Source of the DNA: Paraburkholderia sediminicola
GTDB taxonomy: Bacteria; Pseudomonadota; Gammaproteobacteria; Burkholderiales; Burkholderiaceae
Length of the DNA stretch: 64,000 nt
Direction: 5' to 3'
Assembly (NCBI RefSeq): GCF_902859805.1
Contig: NZ_CADIKC010000002.1
Coordinates: 186,001-250,000 of the forward strand
The notes beneath the pieces were generated by a model. That model was not told the DNA's origin. It was given only the letters and a program-made list of their open reading frames with translations, and made no database searches. Each line of letters begins with the position of its first letter. Within the stretch, counting starts at the first letter, position 1. The position numbers and the translations under genes are program-made. Of the stretch, positions 1 to 9,504 are shown piece after piece.

Positions 1-1342
1 TGACGTCGAGGTAAGCCACGAGGCCGCCCGAATAACGATCGTTGGCGAGCGCCAGAAGATGCTGCGCATCGGTCACGGCCTCACGCGACTGCTTCGACGC
101 GCCATCCAGAACTGAGAGACCCGTGATGCCGTCCTGCACCTGCTGGAATGCGTTGAGCACGGTCTGCCGGTAGTTCGCCTCGGTGGCCTTGTAGCCTTCG
201 CTCGCAAATTGCACGTTCGCTGCGCGGCGGCCGCCGTCGAACAGCACCTGGCCCACGGCCGCGCCGAGCGTCCACATCAGCGTCGGCGCACTAAACAGGC
301 TCGCGAACTGCGTGCTTTCCCAGCCGATGCTCGGCGTCAGCGTCAGGCTCGGAAAGAACGCCGCCTTGGCGACGCCGATCTGCGCGTTCGCCGCGGCCAT
401 CGCACGCTCCGCCGAGGCGATATCCGGACGGCGTTGCAAGACATCGCTCGGCAACCCGAGCGGAATCGCCGGCACCTGCGTGTCGAGCACTTTGGGCTCG
501 ATCGCGAATTGCGGCGCGGGCACGCCGACCAGCGCGGCAATCGCATGTTCAAACTGTGCGCGCTGATTCAGCAGGAGTTGCGCCTGCACCCGCGTCGAAT
601 CGAGCAGCGACTTCTGTTGCAACACGTCGAGCCCGGACACCGAGCCGAGGTCGTGCTCGGTCGTGACGTAATCGAGCGCCTTTTGCTGCAGTTTCACCGA
701 TTGATTCAACACGTCGATCTCGGCGTCGAGTTCACGCAGCGAGAAATAGTCGGTGGCAAGATCGGTGGTGAGGACGAGCCGTGCGTTGGCGAGGTCGTCG
801 GCCGATTGCTGCGCGGAAGCCGCAGCGCCTTCCACTTCACGACGTATCCGCCCGAATAGATCGGTGTCGTAGTTGATCGTCGGGCCGAGTTGCAGATTGT
901 TCTGTACTGTCGACGTGGTCGGCGTGCCGTAATTGGTCAGCGGGCGATCATGCGAAATTCTGAAGCGCGACCCGGACGCCCCCAGATCAACTTCCGGAAT
1001 CTGCTGCGCACGGGTGTTCGCCAGCGTCGCCTTGGCCTGCGCGTAATGTGCGCTTGCCGCGGCCAGTGTCTGATTCTGCGCAAGTGCCTGCGTTTCCAGC
1101 GTACCGAGCGTCTGATCGCCGAAGGCGCTCCACCAGTCCAGCGAAATAGGCGCATGCGAAGGCGCGGCGACGCGCCAGTACGAATCCGTTTGCCAGCTCG
1201 GCGGCACCTCGGCTTGCGGCCGCTGATAATCCGGGCCGACTGTGCACGCCGCCAGCAACGCTGCGCTCGCGGTGGCCGCCAGCGCCGTTAGTGTCGCTCG
1301 CGATGTCAGTGCCCGATAAGCGCTCGCCTGCTTCGCGATCAC
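1..1342 (-). CDS. RND efflux outer-membrane factor lipoprotein (NodT/OprM family), C-terminus cut by window edge
   Basis: This is the outer-membrane channel of a tripartite efflux pump. Reading leftward from a GTG at 1342, the first 447 codons are open to the window edge. The N-terminus is a lipoprotein signal ending in LLAAC followed by TVGPDYQRP, typical of NodT-type channels. Near the edge the protein reads YSGGLVAYLDV, the conserved motif near the end of this family, so only the last few dozen residues are missing. The GTG overlaps the stop of the upstream adaptor gene by four bases (GTGA), which implies translational coupling in one operon with the adaptor and permease. The transported substrate cannot be read from the sequence. 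Confidence 0.92.
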   Translation of the reverse strand, partial: MIAKQASAYRALTSRATLTALAATASAALLAACTVGPDYQRPQAEVPPSWQTDSYWRVAAPSHAPISLDWWSAFGDQTLGTLETQALAQNQTLAAASAHYAQAKATLANTRAQQIPEVDLGASGSRFRISHDRPLTNYGTPTTSTVQNNLQLGPTINYDTDLFGRIRREVEGAAASAQQSADDLANARLVLTTDLATDYFSLRELDAEIDVLNQSVKLQQKALDYVTTEHDLGSVSGLDVLQQKSLLDSTRVQAQLLLNQRAQFEHAIAALVGVPAPQFAIEPKVLDTQVPAIPLGLPSDVLQRRPDIASAERAMAAANAQIGVAKAAFFPSLTLTPSIGWESTQFASLFSAPTLMWTLGAAVGQVLFDGGRRAANVQFASEGYKATEANYRQTVLNAFQQVQDGITGLSVLDGASKQSREAVTDAQHLLALANDRYSGGLVAYLDV

Positions 1343-2562
1343 GACGCCCCCTTGCCACTTTTCTGCGGCTGCGTGATCAGCACGTGGTCGCCGTCCGCGA
1401 TCGAATCGCTCGGGTTGATGATGACCTTGTCGTTCGCCTCGATCCCGCTTTCGATTTCAAGCGACTGCCCGAGATCCTGCGCGATCACGACCTTGTGCAA
1501 GGCCACATTGCCGTTCCCATCGACCACCGCGACCCGCGGGCCTTCGGCGCGGAACAGCAAGGCATTGCCCGGCACCGTCAGTTTCGCATGCGCCGCCGCC
1601 GGCACAGCCACCTGCACATACGCACCGGGCCGCAGCTTGTCGTCAGGATTCGGTAAGGTCACTTCGACTTGCAACGAACGGGTCGGCACGTCGATCGCGC
1701 CTGAGATATGCGTGATCGTGCCGTGGAACTGCTGCCCCGGCAATTCGGCCTGCGTCACCACCACCTTCTGCCCGACCGACACATTTTGTGCGTACGCCTG
1801 CGGCAGTTGCACGTAGACCCGCAACGGATCCGATTGCGCGAGCGCGAACAGCGCGCGGCTCGTGCCGCTGCCCGCGTCGATCAGATCGCCGACATCGACA
1901 TTGCGCTGCGTGACGACGCCCGAAAACGGCGCGACGATGCGCTTGAACGATTCGAGTTGCTGCAGGCGCTTCACGTTGGCATCGGCGGCGGCGAGGTTGG
2001 CCAGGTCCTGCGTGTAGGTGCTGGTCCGTTCGTCGAGCTCCTGCTGCGAAACCGCATCGCGTTGACGCAGTTGCTGCCAGCGTTCCATCGAGCTTTTGGC
2101 GAGGCCGAGACTCGAACTGGTTTGCGCGCGCTGCGCCAACGCCTGGGCAAGCTCCTGATCGATCTCAGGCGTATCCAGATCGGCGAGCAGTTGCCCCTGC
2201 TTCACGCGCGTGCCGATATCGGCGTACCAGTGCAGCAGATAACCGGTGGAGCGCGCGAAGATCGGCGATTCCACAAAGCCGCGCAACGTGCCCGGCAACA
2301 ACGTGTTGCCGCCACCCTCGGTTTGCGCCGGGCTCACCACGTTCACATACTGCGTGGCGTTCTGCTTCGTCGTCTCGGCGACCGAGCGGCTTTGCAGAAC
2401 ATTCGCGATCACCGTGCGCAACGCACCCACGGCGAGCAGCGCCAGCACGATCCAGATGGCGATTTTGGCGCGCTTCCATTCGCGATTGCGCGGCGGCAAG
2501 GCGTGACCGCCTTCGGTCTCTCGCGCGGGAATCGCCAGCGATGCATGGGTTTTTTCGGTCAT
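1339..2562 (-). CDS. RND efflux periplasmic adaptor (HlyD/membrane-fusion protein)
   Basis: A 407-residue membrane-fusion protein bridging the inner-membrane RND pump and the outer-membrane channel. There is one N-terminal transmembrane segment (about residues 31-52). A lipoyl/barrel-sandwich half follows (YADIGTRVKQGQLLADLDTPEID), then a coiled-coil hairpin (about 130-210), the second lipoyl half (IVAPFSGVVTQRNVDVGDLI) and beta-barrel domains with RPGAYVQV. Its stop overlaps the start of the outer-membrane gene, and the permease ends 41 bases upstream. A short direct duplication of ATCTCAGTCAGCC lies in that 41-base gap. Family assignment is firm; the substrate is unknown. Confidence 0.93.
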   Translation of the reverse strand: MTEKTHASLAIPARETEGGHALPPRNREWKRAKIAIWIVLALLAVGALRTVIANVLQSRSVAETTKQNATQYVNVVSPAQTEGGGNTLLPGTLRGFVESPIFARSTGYLLHWYADIGTRVKQGQLLADLDTPEIDQELAQALAQRAQTSSSLGLAKSSMERWQQLRQRDAVSQQELDERTSTYTQDLANLAAADANVKRLQQLESFKRIVAPFSGVVTQRNVDVGDLIDAGSGTSRALFALAQSDPLRVYVQLPQAYAQNVSVGQKVVVTQAELPGQQFHGTITHISGAIDVPTRSLQVEVTLPNPDDKLRPGAYVQVAVPAAAHAKLTVPGNALLFRAEGPRVAVVDGNGNVALHKVVIAQDLGQSLEIESGIEANDKVIINPSDSIADGDHVLITQPQKSGKGAS

Positions 2563-2603
2563 CTCAGTCAGCCATCTCAGTCAGCCGTCATTTACATTGA
2601 ACG

Positions 2604-5600
2604 TTACGCGGGCTTGCCTGCGCCGCCGTGGTCAGGCGCGGGGCCGTCGTTGCCGTGGCCGCCCGTGGTATCCGTGTCGTCATCGTCGCGATGGCGCCGC
2701 GCGAGGCGGGTATGAATGCCCGCGAACACGAGTGGCACGAAAAACAGCGTGGACACGGTGGCGAACAGCAAGCCACCGATCACCGCGCGGCCCAGCGGCG
2801 CATTCTGCTCGGCGCCCTCGCCGAGACCCAGCGCCATCGGAATCATGCCGATGATCATCGCGAACGCCGTCATCAGCACCGGCCTGATCCGGCTTGCGCC
2901 CGCTTCGAGCGCGGCGGTGAGCGGCGGCGCGCCGGAGGAGAGCCGCTGGCGTGCGAACGACACCATCAAAATACTGTTGGCAGTGGCGACGCCCATCGTC
3001 ATGATCGCACCCGTCAAGGCCGGCACGCTCAAATGCGTGCCCGTCAGGAACAGCATCCATACGATGCCCGCCAGTGCCGCGGGCAATGCGCTGACGATGA
3101 TCAGCGGATCGACCCACGACTGGAAATTCACCACGATCAGCAGGTACACCAGCACGATGGCCATCGCCACGCCGATCCCGAGACCGAAGAAAGAACTGCG
3201 CATGGTCTGCACCTGCCCGCGCAAGGTGATCTGGCTACCGCGCGGCAACGAGGCCCGCACGTTGTTCACCAGCTTGTCGACCTGAGTGGCCACGCTGCCC
3301 AGATCGCGCTTTTCGACGCTCACGTACAGGTCGATCACCGGCCTGATGTTGTAGTGTGTGACTTCCGCGAACTGGTTCTGCGGCGAAACCCGCACGAGGT
3401 TGCCCAGCAGTTGCGTCGGACCGTTGGCCGAGGCGGAGACTGGCGTGCGCAACAACTCATCGATCGACGAAATCTGATATTGCGGTGTTTGCACCGCGAC
3501 ACTGTATTCGACACCGTTCTTGTTGTTGAACCAGAAACCCGGCGAAGTCTGCGAACTGCCCGACAGGGAAATCAGCACATTTTGCGCCACGTTGCTCGCA
3601 CTCAGATTGAGTTGCTGCAGGCGCGTACGATCCATCTGAAGATTGATCGCCGGTTCGTCCAGTTTCTGCTGGATGTGGGTGTCGACGGTGCCGGGAATCA
3701 TCCGCACCTGCTTGAGCAGCTTGCGCGCGACATCGAAGTTGCCCTGCTGATCCGCGCCGGAAATTTGCACGTCCACGGCGGCGGGCAAGCCGAAGTTGAG
3801 AATCTGCGTGACGATGTCGGCCGGTTGAAAGAAGAACTCGACGCCCGGAAAACGCTGCGGCAGGATCGCGCGCAGTTTGTCCATATAGATTTGCGTCGGG
3901 TGGTGGCCTTCGTTCAGGGCCACCTGAATTTCGCCGTCGAGCGTGCCGATCGTGCCCGCGTTGCTATACGAAAGATTGATACCGCTATACGGCAAACCGA
4001 GGTTATCGAGGATCGTACCGAGTTCGTCGGCCGGCACGACCTCGCGGATCACTTTCTCGACTTCGTCCGCGAGACGTGCGGTTTCCTCGATGCGCGTGCC
4101 GGTCGGCGCACGCATGTGGAGACGGATGTCGCCGGCGTCGACGCTCGGAAAGAAGTCTTCACCGAGCACGAAAACCAGACCCATCGACACCACGCAGAAC
4201 CCGAGGAACAGGGTGCCGAACATGCCGCGCCGCACCAGCACGCTGCTGAGAATCACGATGTAGGTAGACCGCATGCGCTCGAAGCCGTGATCGAAACGCA
4301 GGTAGATACGCCGGAACACACTCGGCCTGGCATCGGCCTTGGGCTTGTGCGCATGGCCCATCAGCAACATGGCCAACGTCGGCACCAGCGTACGCGACAG
4401 AACGTACGAGGCGAGCATCGCGAACACCACCGCTTCGGCAAGCGGCACGAACAGATAACGTGCGACGCCGGTCAGGAAGAACATCGGCACGAACACGATA
4501 CAGATACACAGCGTCGAGACGAGTGCCGGTATCGCGATTTCGCCGGCGCCGTCGAGAATCGCATCGTGCAGATTCGTGCCCATATGCAGGTGCCGTTCGA
4601 TGTTCTCGATCGTCACCGTTGCATCGTCGACCAGAATCCCGACCGCGAGCGCAAGGCCCCCCAGCGTCATGATGTTGATGGTTTGCCCGAGCGCATGCAG
4701 GGCGATCAGCGAAGACAGAATCGACAGCGGAATCGAAATCGCGATGATGCAGGTGCTGCGCCAATTGCCGAGGAACAGCAGGATCATCGCGGCGGTCAAC
4801 GCAGCGGCAACCAGGGCTTCACGCACCACGCCCTGCACCGCCGCTTTCACGAACACGGACTGATCGAACAGGGCCGTGATGTTCAGGTCCGGCGGCAACG
4901 CGGCGCGCGCGGCCGGCAGAATGCCTTGCAGCGTATTGACGATCGAAAGCGTCGAGGCACTACCGTTCTTCAGCACCGACATCAGCACGCCGCGGTGTCC
5001 GTCCTGTCGCACGATGTTGGTCTGCGGCGAGAAGCCGTCGCGCACGTGAGCGACTTCACGCAGGTACGTCGTCGCGCCGTTGAGCGTGCGCACCGGAATG
5101 TCGTTGAGCCCTTCCACCGTGGCGGGCGAGCCGTTCATATTGATCGTGTATTCCTTCGGCCCGATCTTGGCCGTACCGGTCGGCAGAATCAGGTTTTGCG
5201 CGTTGAACGCGCTCACCACATCCGAAGGCGTCAGGCCTTTTGCGAGCAACGCGCGCGTATCGAGGTCGACAGAGATTAACCGCGATTTACCGCCGTACGG
5301 GTACGGTACGGCCGCGCCCGGAATCGTCACCAGTTGCGGGCGCAGGAAGTTCAGCGCCGTGTCGTTGAGCGCCTGCTCGGAGAGCTTCGGGCTCGACAAA
5401 CCAAGCTGGATCACCGGAATGCTGGAAGCCGAATAGCTGATCACCAGCGGCGGCGTCGCGCCTGGCGGCATCTGCTTGAGCTGCGCCTGTTCGACGGCCA
5501 CGGTTTGCGCGATCGCGGTCTGGATGTTCGCGTTCGGCTGCAGGAAGACCTTGAGAATCGTGATGCCCGCAAGCGACTGCGATTCAATGTGCTCGATGTC

Positions 5601-5828
5601 GTTGACCGTGGTGGTCAGGCTGCGCTCGTTGACGGACGTGATGCGGTTGGCCATGTCTTCGGCCGACAACCCCGTGTAATTCCAGATGATACTGACCACC
5701 GGAATATTGATCTCCGGCAGCACGTCGACCGGCGTGGTCAACAGCACAAATGGCGTCGCCAGCAAGATCAGAATGGCCATCACGATGAACGTGTATGGCC
5801 GCTTAAGCGCAACGTTGACGATCCACAT
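2604..5828 (-). CDS. RND family efflux permease (AcrB/MexB-like)
   Basis: A 1074-residue inner-membrane, proton-driven RND transporter, full length for the family. It begins MWIVNVALKRPYTFIVM (TM1). A large periplasmic loop precedes TM2-TM6, which include the proton-relay segment GILVDDATVTIENIERH with paired Asp residues. The second half repeats the pattern from about residue 530 and ends in a charged cytoplasmic tail (RRHRDDDDTDTTGG). It is the first gene of the leftward efflux operon. The absence of a divergent TetR or MarR regulator immediately upstream is notable, so control is not evident here. A drug, solvent or aromatic-acid role is possible but not readable from sequence. Confidence 0.93.
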   Translation of the reverse strand: MWIVNVALKRPYTFIVMAILILLATPFVLLTTPVDVLPEINIPVVSIIWNYTGLSAEDMANRITSVNERSLTTTVNDIEHIESQSLAGITILKVFLQPNANIQTAIAQTVAVEQAQLKQMPPGATPPLVISYSASSIPVIQLGLSSPKLSEQALNDTALNFLRPQLVTIPGAAVPYPYGGKSRLISVDLDTRALLAKGLTPSDVVSAFNAQNLILPTGTAKIGPKEYTINMNGSPATVEGLNDIPVRTLNGATTYLREVAHVRDGFSPQTNIVRQDGHRGVLMSVLKNGSASTLSIVNTLQGILPAARAALPPDLNITALFDQSVFVKAAVQGVVREALVAAALTAAMILLFLGNWRSTCIIAISIPLSILSSLIALHALGQTINIMTLGGLALAVGILVDDATVTIENIERHLHMGTNLHDAILDGAGEIAIPALVSTLCICIVFVPMFFLTGVARYLFVPLAEAVVFAMLASYVLSRTLVPTLAMLLMGHAHKPKADARPSVFRRIYLRFDHGFERMRSTYIVILSSVLVRRGMFGTLFLGFCVVSMGLVFVLGEDFFPSVDAGDIRLHMRAPTGTRIEETARLADEVEKVIREVVPADELGTILDNLGLPYSGINLSYSNAGTIGTLDGEIQVALNEGHHPTQIYMDKLRAILPQRFPGVEFFFQPADIVTQILNFGLPAAVDVQISGADQQGNFDVARKLLKQVRMIPGTVDTHIQQKLDEPAINLQMDRTRLQQLNLSASNVAQNVLISLSGSSQTSPGFWFNNKNGVEYSVAVQTPQYQISSIDELLRTPVSASANGPTQLLGNLVRVSPQNQFAEVTHYNIRPVIDLYVSVEKRDLGSVATQVDKLVNNVRASLPRGSQITLRGQVQTMRSSFFGLGIGVAMAIVLVYLLIVVNFQSWVDPLIIVSALPAALAGIVWMLFLTGTHLSVPALTGAIMTMGVATANSILMVSFARQRLSSGAPPLTAALEAGASRIRPVLMTAFAMIIGMIPMALGLGEGAEQNAPLGRAVIGGLLFATVSTLFFVPLVFAGIHTRLARRHRDDDDTDTTGGHGNDGPAPDHGGAGKPA

Positions 5829-6147
5829 GAAACGCGCCCGGGAAAATGCAGGTAAGGAATGGGATGGGTGAATCCGTACCTATGCTAGATCGGTAGTACC
5901 AACGCCTGCATGGCGCCAAAATGGCCGGATTGTCAGGAAGGCTAATGTAAGGATGGACGGTGGTTCAAACGCCCGCAACATCATGCTGCGCAAACGTTTG
6001 ATGAGGTGGAGATAGACGATTTTAAGGGGGCAATTAAAGGCATGACTCGCCGGCCTCATGCGAGACATGCCTTTATATTTTATCGCGCAATGCTATTACC
6101 TTATCTTACGTACGGATCTTGCGTACGGATTGCCTTATGCAAACACT
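5829..6147. other. Non-coding stretch between efflux operon and dehydratase gene, with hairpin
   Basis: No convincing gene is seen in these 319 bases; a 62-codon ORF on the minus strand has no Shine-Dalgarno or recognisable product. The stretch must hold the promoter of the leftward efflux operon at its left end. A strong inverted repeat, TAAAGGCATG...CATGCCTTTA (6035-6075, with an inner TCGC/GCGA pairing), could end transcripts of the dehydratase gene, although its best T-run lies on the plus-strand side. CGTACGGAT occurs twice at about 6109-6131. Confidence 0.5.
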
Positions 6148-7287
6148 TTACGTTCGATTAGCGATTGAGCAGACCGTCCACTTGCCGTACTTCGCTACCT
6201 CACGCTCGTCGAAGTCGAAGCCGAGGCCGGGTGTCTGATGCAATACGATGCGCCCGTTCCTGTGGCCAAGCTGACGATCGATCAGGCGGCGGAAATTGAG
6301 CACCTGATCGTCCCAGAAGTACTCCACGTAACGCGCATTAGGTGTGGCCGCAACCAACGGTGCATGCACGTCATGGAACCAGTGCGGGCACATCACCACG
6401 CCGTAGCTCGCGGCAGTCGCCGCGATCCGCCGCCATTCGCTGATACCGCCGCACACTACCGCATCGGTTTGCAGGATCGCCGCGCCGCCCTTGTCGAGCA
6501 GTTCCTTGTGATACCAGCGGCCATAACCGATTTCGCCGGTCGCCACCGGCACGCGCGTCAGTCTGGCGAGGCGCGCGTGGTTGTCGATATCGTCAGGGGA
6601 AAAAGGCTCTTCCACGAAGTACGGATCGTATTGCTCGATCCGCCGCAGATGCTGCAAAGCCTGGGTCGTGTCGGTCCAGCCGTTGTTGATGTCGATCATC
6701 AGTTCGACATCCGGGCCGATCGCTTCGCGCGCGGCGCGCACGCGCGCTTCTTCTTCGCGTGGTGAGAGGCGGCCGCCTTTCATCTTCACGGCCTTGAAAC
6801 CCATCTCGACGTAGCTCGCCATTTCTTCGCCGAGCATGCCGGCGGACTTGCCTTCGAGGTAATAGCCGCCGCTCGCATAGGCGGGCACGGTTTCGAGCTC
6901 GACTGCGCCAAGGTACTTGTGCAACGGCACGTTATGGCTGCGCGCATTCAGGTCCCACAGCGCCGTGTCGAGAATACTGATTGCGCGCATCACGGTGCCG
7001 GCACGGCCTTGTAGCAAGGCCTCCTGATACATCGCCTGCCAGAGGCCCTCGACCGCATATGAGTCCTGACCGACCAACACCGGCGCCAGCAATTGTTCGA
7101 CGGCCACGCGCAGCAGTTCGCCCCCCGCGCTGCCGACATAACAGAAGCCGATCCCTTCCACACCGTCGGTCGAGCGCACTTTCACCAGACCATAGTGACG
7201 CGTCGAGACCGTGCGCGTTGCAAATGACGTCACGCGATCGAGCGGCACACCCGCCGCGCAAACCGACACCGATTCAATCCTTGGCAT
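6148..7287 (-). CDS. Enolase-superfamily sugar-acid dehydratase / mandelate racemase-like enzyme
   Basis: A 379-residue mandelate racemase/muconate lactonizing enzyme. The start at 7287 is chosen because GGAGGA lies eight bases upstream; a longer reading frame begins 36 codons earlier without such support. Visible catalytic elements are a KxK pair (K168, K170), metal ligands at D199, the EEP motif (about 226-228) and E252, the Asp-His dyad D275/H302, and E322. This is the mandelate racemase subgroup arrangement, which usually abstracts a proton alpha to a carboxylate and often dehydrates sugar acids. Divergent LysR, aldolase and MFS genes suggest a sugar-acid pathway in which this enzyme makes the 2-keto-3-deoxy acid. 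The exact substrate is unknown. Confidence 0.88.
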   Translation of the reverse strand: MPRIESVSVCAAGVPLDRVTSFATRTVSTRHYGLVKVRSTDGVEGIGFCYVGSAGGELLRVAVEQLLAPVLVGQDSYAVEGLWQAMYQEALLQGRAGTVMRAISILDTALWDLNARSHNVPLHKYLGAVELETVPAYASGGYYLEGKSAGMLGEEMASYVEMGFKAVKMKGGRLSPREEEARVRAAREAIGPDVELMIDINNGWTDTTQALQHLRRIEQYDPYFVEEPFSPDDIDNHARLARLTRVPVATGEIGYGRWYHKELLDKGGAAILQTDAVVCGGISEWRRIAATAASYGVVMCPHWFHDVHAPLVAATPNARYVEYFWDDQVLNFRRLIDRQLGHRNGRIVLHQTPGLGFDFDEREVAKYGKWTVCSIANRT

Positions 7288-7414
7288 TTCCACACTCCTC
7301 CATGTTTGCTGGCCGTCCGCGTCCGATGCGCGTTCGGTGAGATCGAAGTGTGATAGCCGTGAGGCGTCAAAAACAGTATCCTCTGGCTTCTTCAAAAGAT
7401 AAAAATTCTATTCG

Positions 7415-8308
7415 ATGGACTCGCGCTACCTGCAGAGCTTTGTCTATGTGGTCGAACTCGGGTCGATCGCCGAAGCCGCGCGCAGGCTCGATCTGACGCC
7501 CGCCGCCGTCGCGCAGCGCGTGAAGATGCTCGAACAGGAACTCGGTGCGAAGCTGGTGCGCCGGTCGGGCCGCACAGTCGGCACGACCGAGGCCGGCGAG
7601 CGCATTCTGGAGCGCGCCCGCGCGGTGCTGCACGATATCCGCGACCTGAAATCCGACCTGAACGACGAATCGGTACTCGCCGGTCAACTGCGTCTGGGCG
7701 GCACGCCCACCATGATGACGAGCCTGATTCCCGACGTGCTGGCCGGTCTGCTCGCGCGGCATCCGCAGATCGACATCTATCTGGAACCGGGCAACTCGGT
7801 CGACCTCTACCGCAAAGTGGTGAGCGGCGATCTCGATGCTGCGATGCTGGTGCAGCCGCTCTTCGATTTGCCGAAAAGTTGCGACTGGCACACGTTTCGT
7901 GAGGAACCGCTGGTGCTGCTCACGCCCGCGTCGATGCAGGTCGACGATCCGCACGCCGTGCTGCAGCGCGAGCCGTTCGTACGTTATGACCGCAACGTGG
8001 TCGGCGGGCAACTGGCCGACGGGTATTTGCGGCAGCACGGTATCCAGCCGCATCAGCGCTGCGAGCTCGACGGGCTCGACGCCATCGCGGTGATGGTGGA
8101 TCGCGGGCTCGGCGTCTCGCTGGTGCCGGACTGGTTGATGACGCGCTTCTCCGGGCTGTCGCTCGCGAAATGGCCCTTGCCGCATGCGTTTCCAAAGCGC
8201 GTGGTCGGCCTGTTGTGGGGGCGCTCGTCGGCACGCATGCGGCTCGTCCACGCATTCCTCAAAGCCGCGCAGGAACTGAACGCCGCGCCCGGCGAGACAC
8301 AAAAATAA
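7415..8308 (+). CDS. LysR-type transcriptional regulator of the sugar-acid module
   Basis: A 297-residue LysR regulator. The N-terminal winged helix-turn-helix (about residues 4-62) reads SIAEAARRLDLTPAAVAQRVKMLE, and a periplasmic-binding-protein-like effector domain follows. It is divergent from the dehydratase with a 127-base gap and is followed at 8451 by the aldolase. That layout is classical for a LysR controlling its neighbours. The promoter gap contains AT-rich ATAAAAATTCTAT just before the start, with T-N11-A geometry. The effector is probably the sugar acid or an intermediate, which is inference. Confidence 0.92.
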   Translation: MDSRYLQSFVYVVELGSIAEAARRLDLTPAAVAQRVKMLEQELGAKLVRRSGRTVGTTEAGERILERARAVLHDIRDLKSDLNDESVLAGQLRLGGTPTMMTSLIPDVLAGLLARHPQIDIYLEPGNSVDLYRKVVSGDLDAAMLVQPLFDLPKSCDWHTFREEPLVLLTPASMQVDDPHAVLQREPFVRYDRNVVGGQLADGYLRQHGIQPHQRCELDGLDAIAVMVDRGLGVSLVPDWLMTRFSGLSLAKWPLPHAFPKRVVGLLWGRSSARMRLVHAFLKAAQELNAAPGETQK

Positions 8309-8450
8309 TTAACGTTTGAAGCAAGCGGCTCGCGCTTCTTCGCTGTTCACGCTCACGCAATACTGCGTCGGCGCCTGAATGCTTCGCCCCCGCTTGCCGG
8401 GCATGGCATTCAGCGACGCGACCTACACGAACATCGAAGGAGACATTCCC

Positions 8451-9410
8451 ATGAGCATGCTCATGCCGGGCTTGCGCGGCGTCCTGTCGCCGGTACTTAC
8501 GCCGTTCAACGCCGACCGCTCGCCCTCACCTGCCCGTTTCGTCAATCATTGCCGCTGGCTGTTGCGTCAGGGCGTGGGACTGGCCGTATTCGGCACCAAC
8601 TCGGAAGCGAACTCGCTGACCGTGAGCGAAAAGCGCGCGCTGCTCGACACTCTGCTCGACGCCGGTTTGCCGCCCGAGCGGATGATGCCCGGCACGGGCG
8701 CATGCGCGCTGCCCGATGCGATCGAACTCACGCGTCATGCAGTGAACAGCGGTTGCGCCGGTGTGCTGATGCTGCCGCCGTTTTTCTACAAAGGCGTGAG
8801 CGACGAAGGCCTGTTTCGCGGCTTTGCCGAGGTCATCGAAGCGGTGGCCGATGCACGCCTGCGCGTCTATCTGTATCACATCCCGCCAGTCGCTCAGGTC
8901 GGTATCAGTTTCGACTTGATCGAGCGTCTGCTCATGCGCTATCCCGGTGTGATCGCCGGCATCAAGGACAGTTCCGGCGACTGGACTCACACCGCCGCAC
9001 TGCTGAAGGAATTCCAGAGCGACCGCTTCGACGTCTTCGCCGGCACGGAAACGCTGTTGCTGCCGACCCTGCAGAATGGCGGCGCCGGTTGCATCACGGC
9101 GACCGGCAACGTCAACGCGGCCGCGATCGTGCGTCTCGCTGATCACTGGCGCGAAGCGGACGCCGCCGCACAGCAACAGCGTCTGAACGACACCCGCGCG
9201 ATCTTCCAGCGCTACCCGATCATCGCCGCGATGAAAGCCGCGATCGCGTGGCAATCGGGCGATCCGCACTGGACCACGATGCGCCCGCCGCTGATCGAAC
9301 TCGACGACGCGCAGCAACACGAACTGCAACAGGCGCTCACGCAAATCGGCTTCGAAATCGAAGACGCGTCAACACTTGCCGCCGACCTTCAGGAGACCAG
9401 CGCCGCCTAG
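8451..9410 (+). CDS. Dihydrodipicolinate synthase/KDG-aldolase family protein
   Basis: A 319-residue class I aldolase-fold protein. The start at 8451 is set by AAGGAGA eight bases upstream; the frame is open 24 codons further up but lacks a ribosome site. The Schiff-base lysine lies in GIKDSSGDW and the catalytic tyrosine in YLYHIPP. The DHDPS signature GTTGE is replaced by GTNSEAN, as in non-biosynthetic members. Next to a dehydratase and an MFS carrier, it more likely cleaves or processes a 2-keto-3-deoxy sugar acid than makes lysine. Substrate and retro-aldol versus dehydratase chemistry remain open. Confidence 0.88.
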   Translation: MSMLMPGLRGVLSPVLTPFNADRSPSPARFVNHCRWLLRQGVGLAVFGTNSEANSLTVSEKRALLDTLLDAGLPPERMMPGTGACALPDAIELTRHAVNSGCAGVLMLPPFFYKGVSDEGLFRGFAEVIEAVADARLRVYLYHIPPVAQVGISFDLIERLLMRYPGVIAGIKDSSGDWTHTAALLKEFQSDRFDVFAGTETLLLPTLQNGGAGCITATGNVNAAAIVRLADHWREADAAAQQQRLNDTRAIFQRYPIIAAMKAAIAWQSGDPHWTTMRPPLIELDDAQQHELQQALTQIGFEIEDASTLAADLQETSAA

Positions 9411-9504
9411 CCATGGAAACGCGGCTCACCTGCCCCTACACCCTCACATCGTTCGCCCGCCCGAGCCTTCAAAACAATCAGCACGGCGGGCCAGGAGACA
9501 AGCC

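Noticed and set aside
2628..5279. 883-codon ORF on the plus strand
   Set aside because: Lies antisense to the RND permease and is rich in Arg/His; a codon-composition shadow of a GC-rich gene.
5880..6068. 62-codon minus-strand ORF
   Set aside because: No ribosome site, no family features, and it overlaps a hairpin and the promoter region of the efflux operon.
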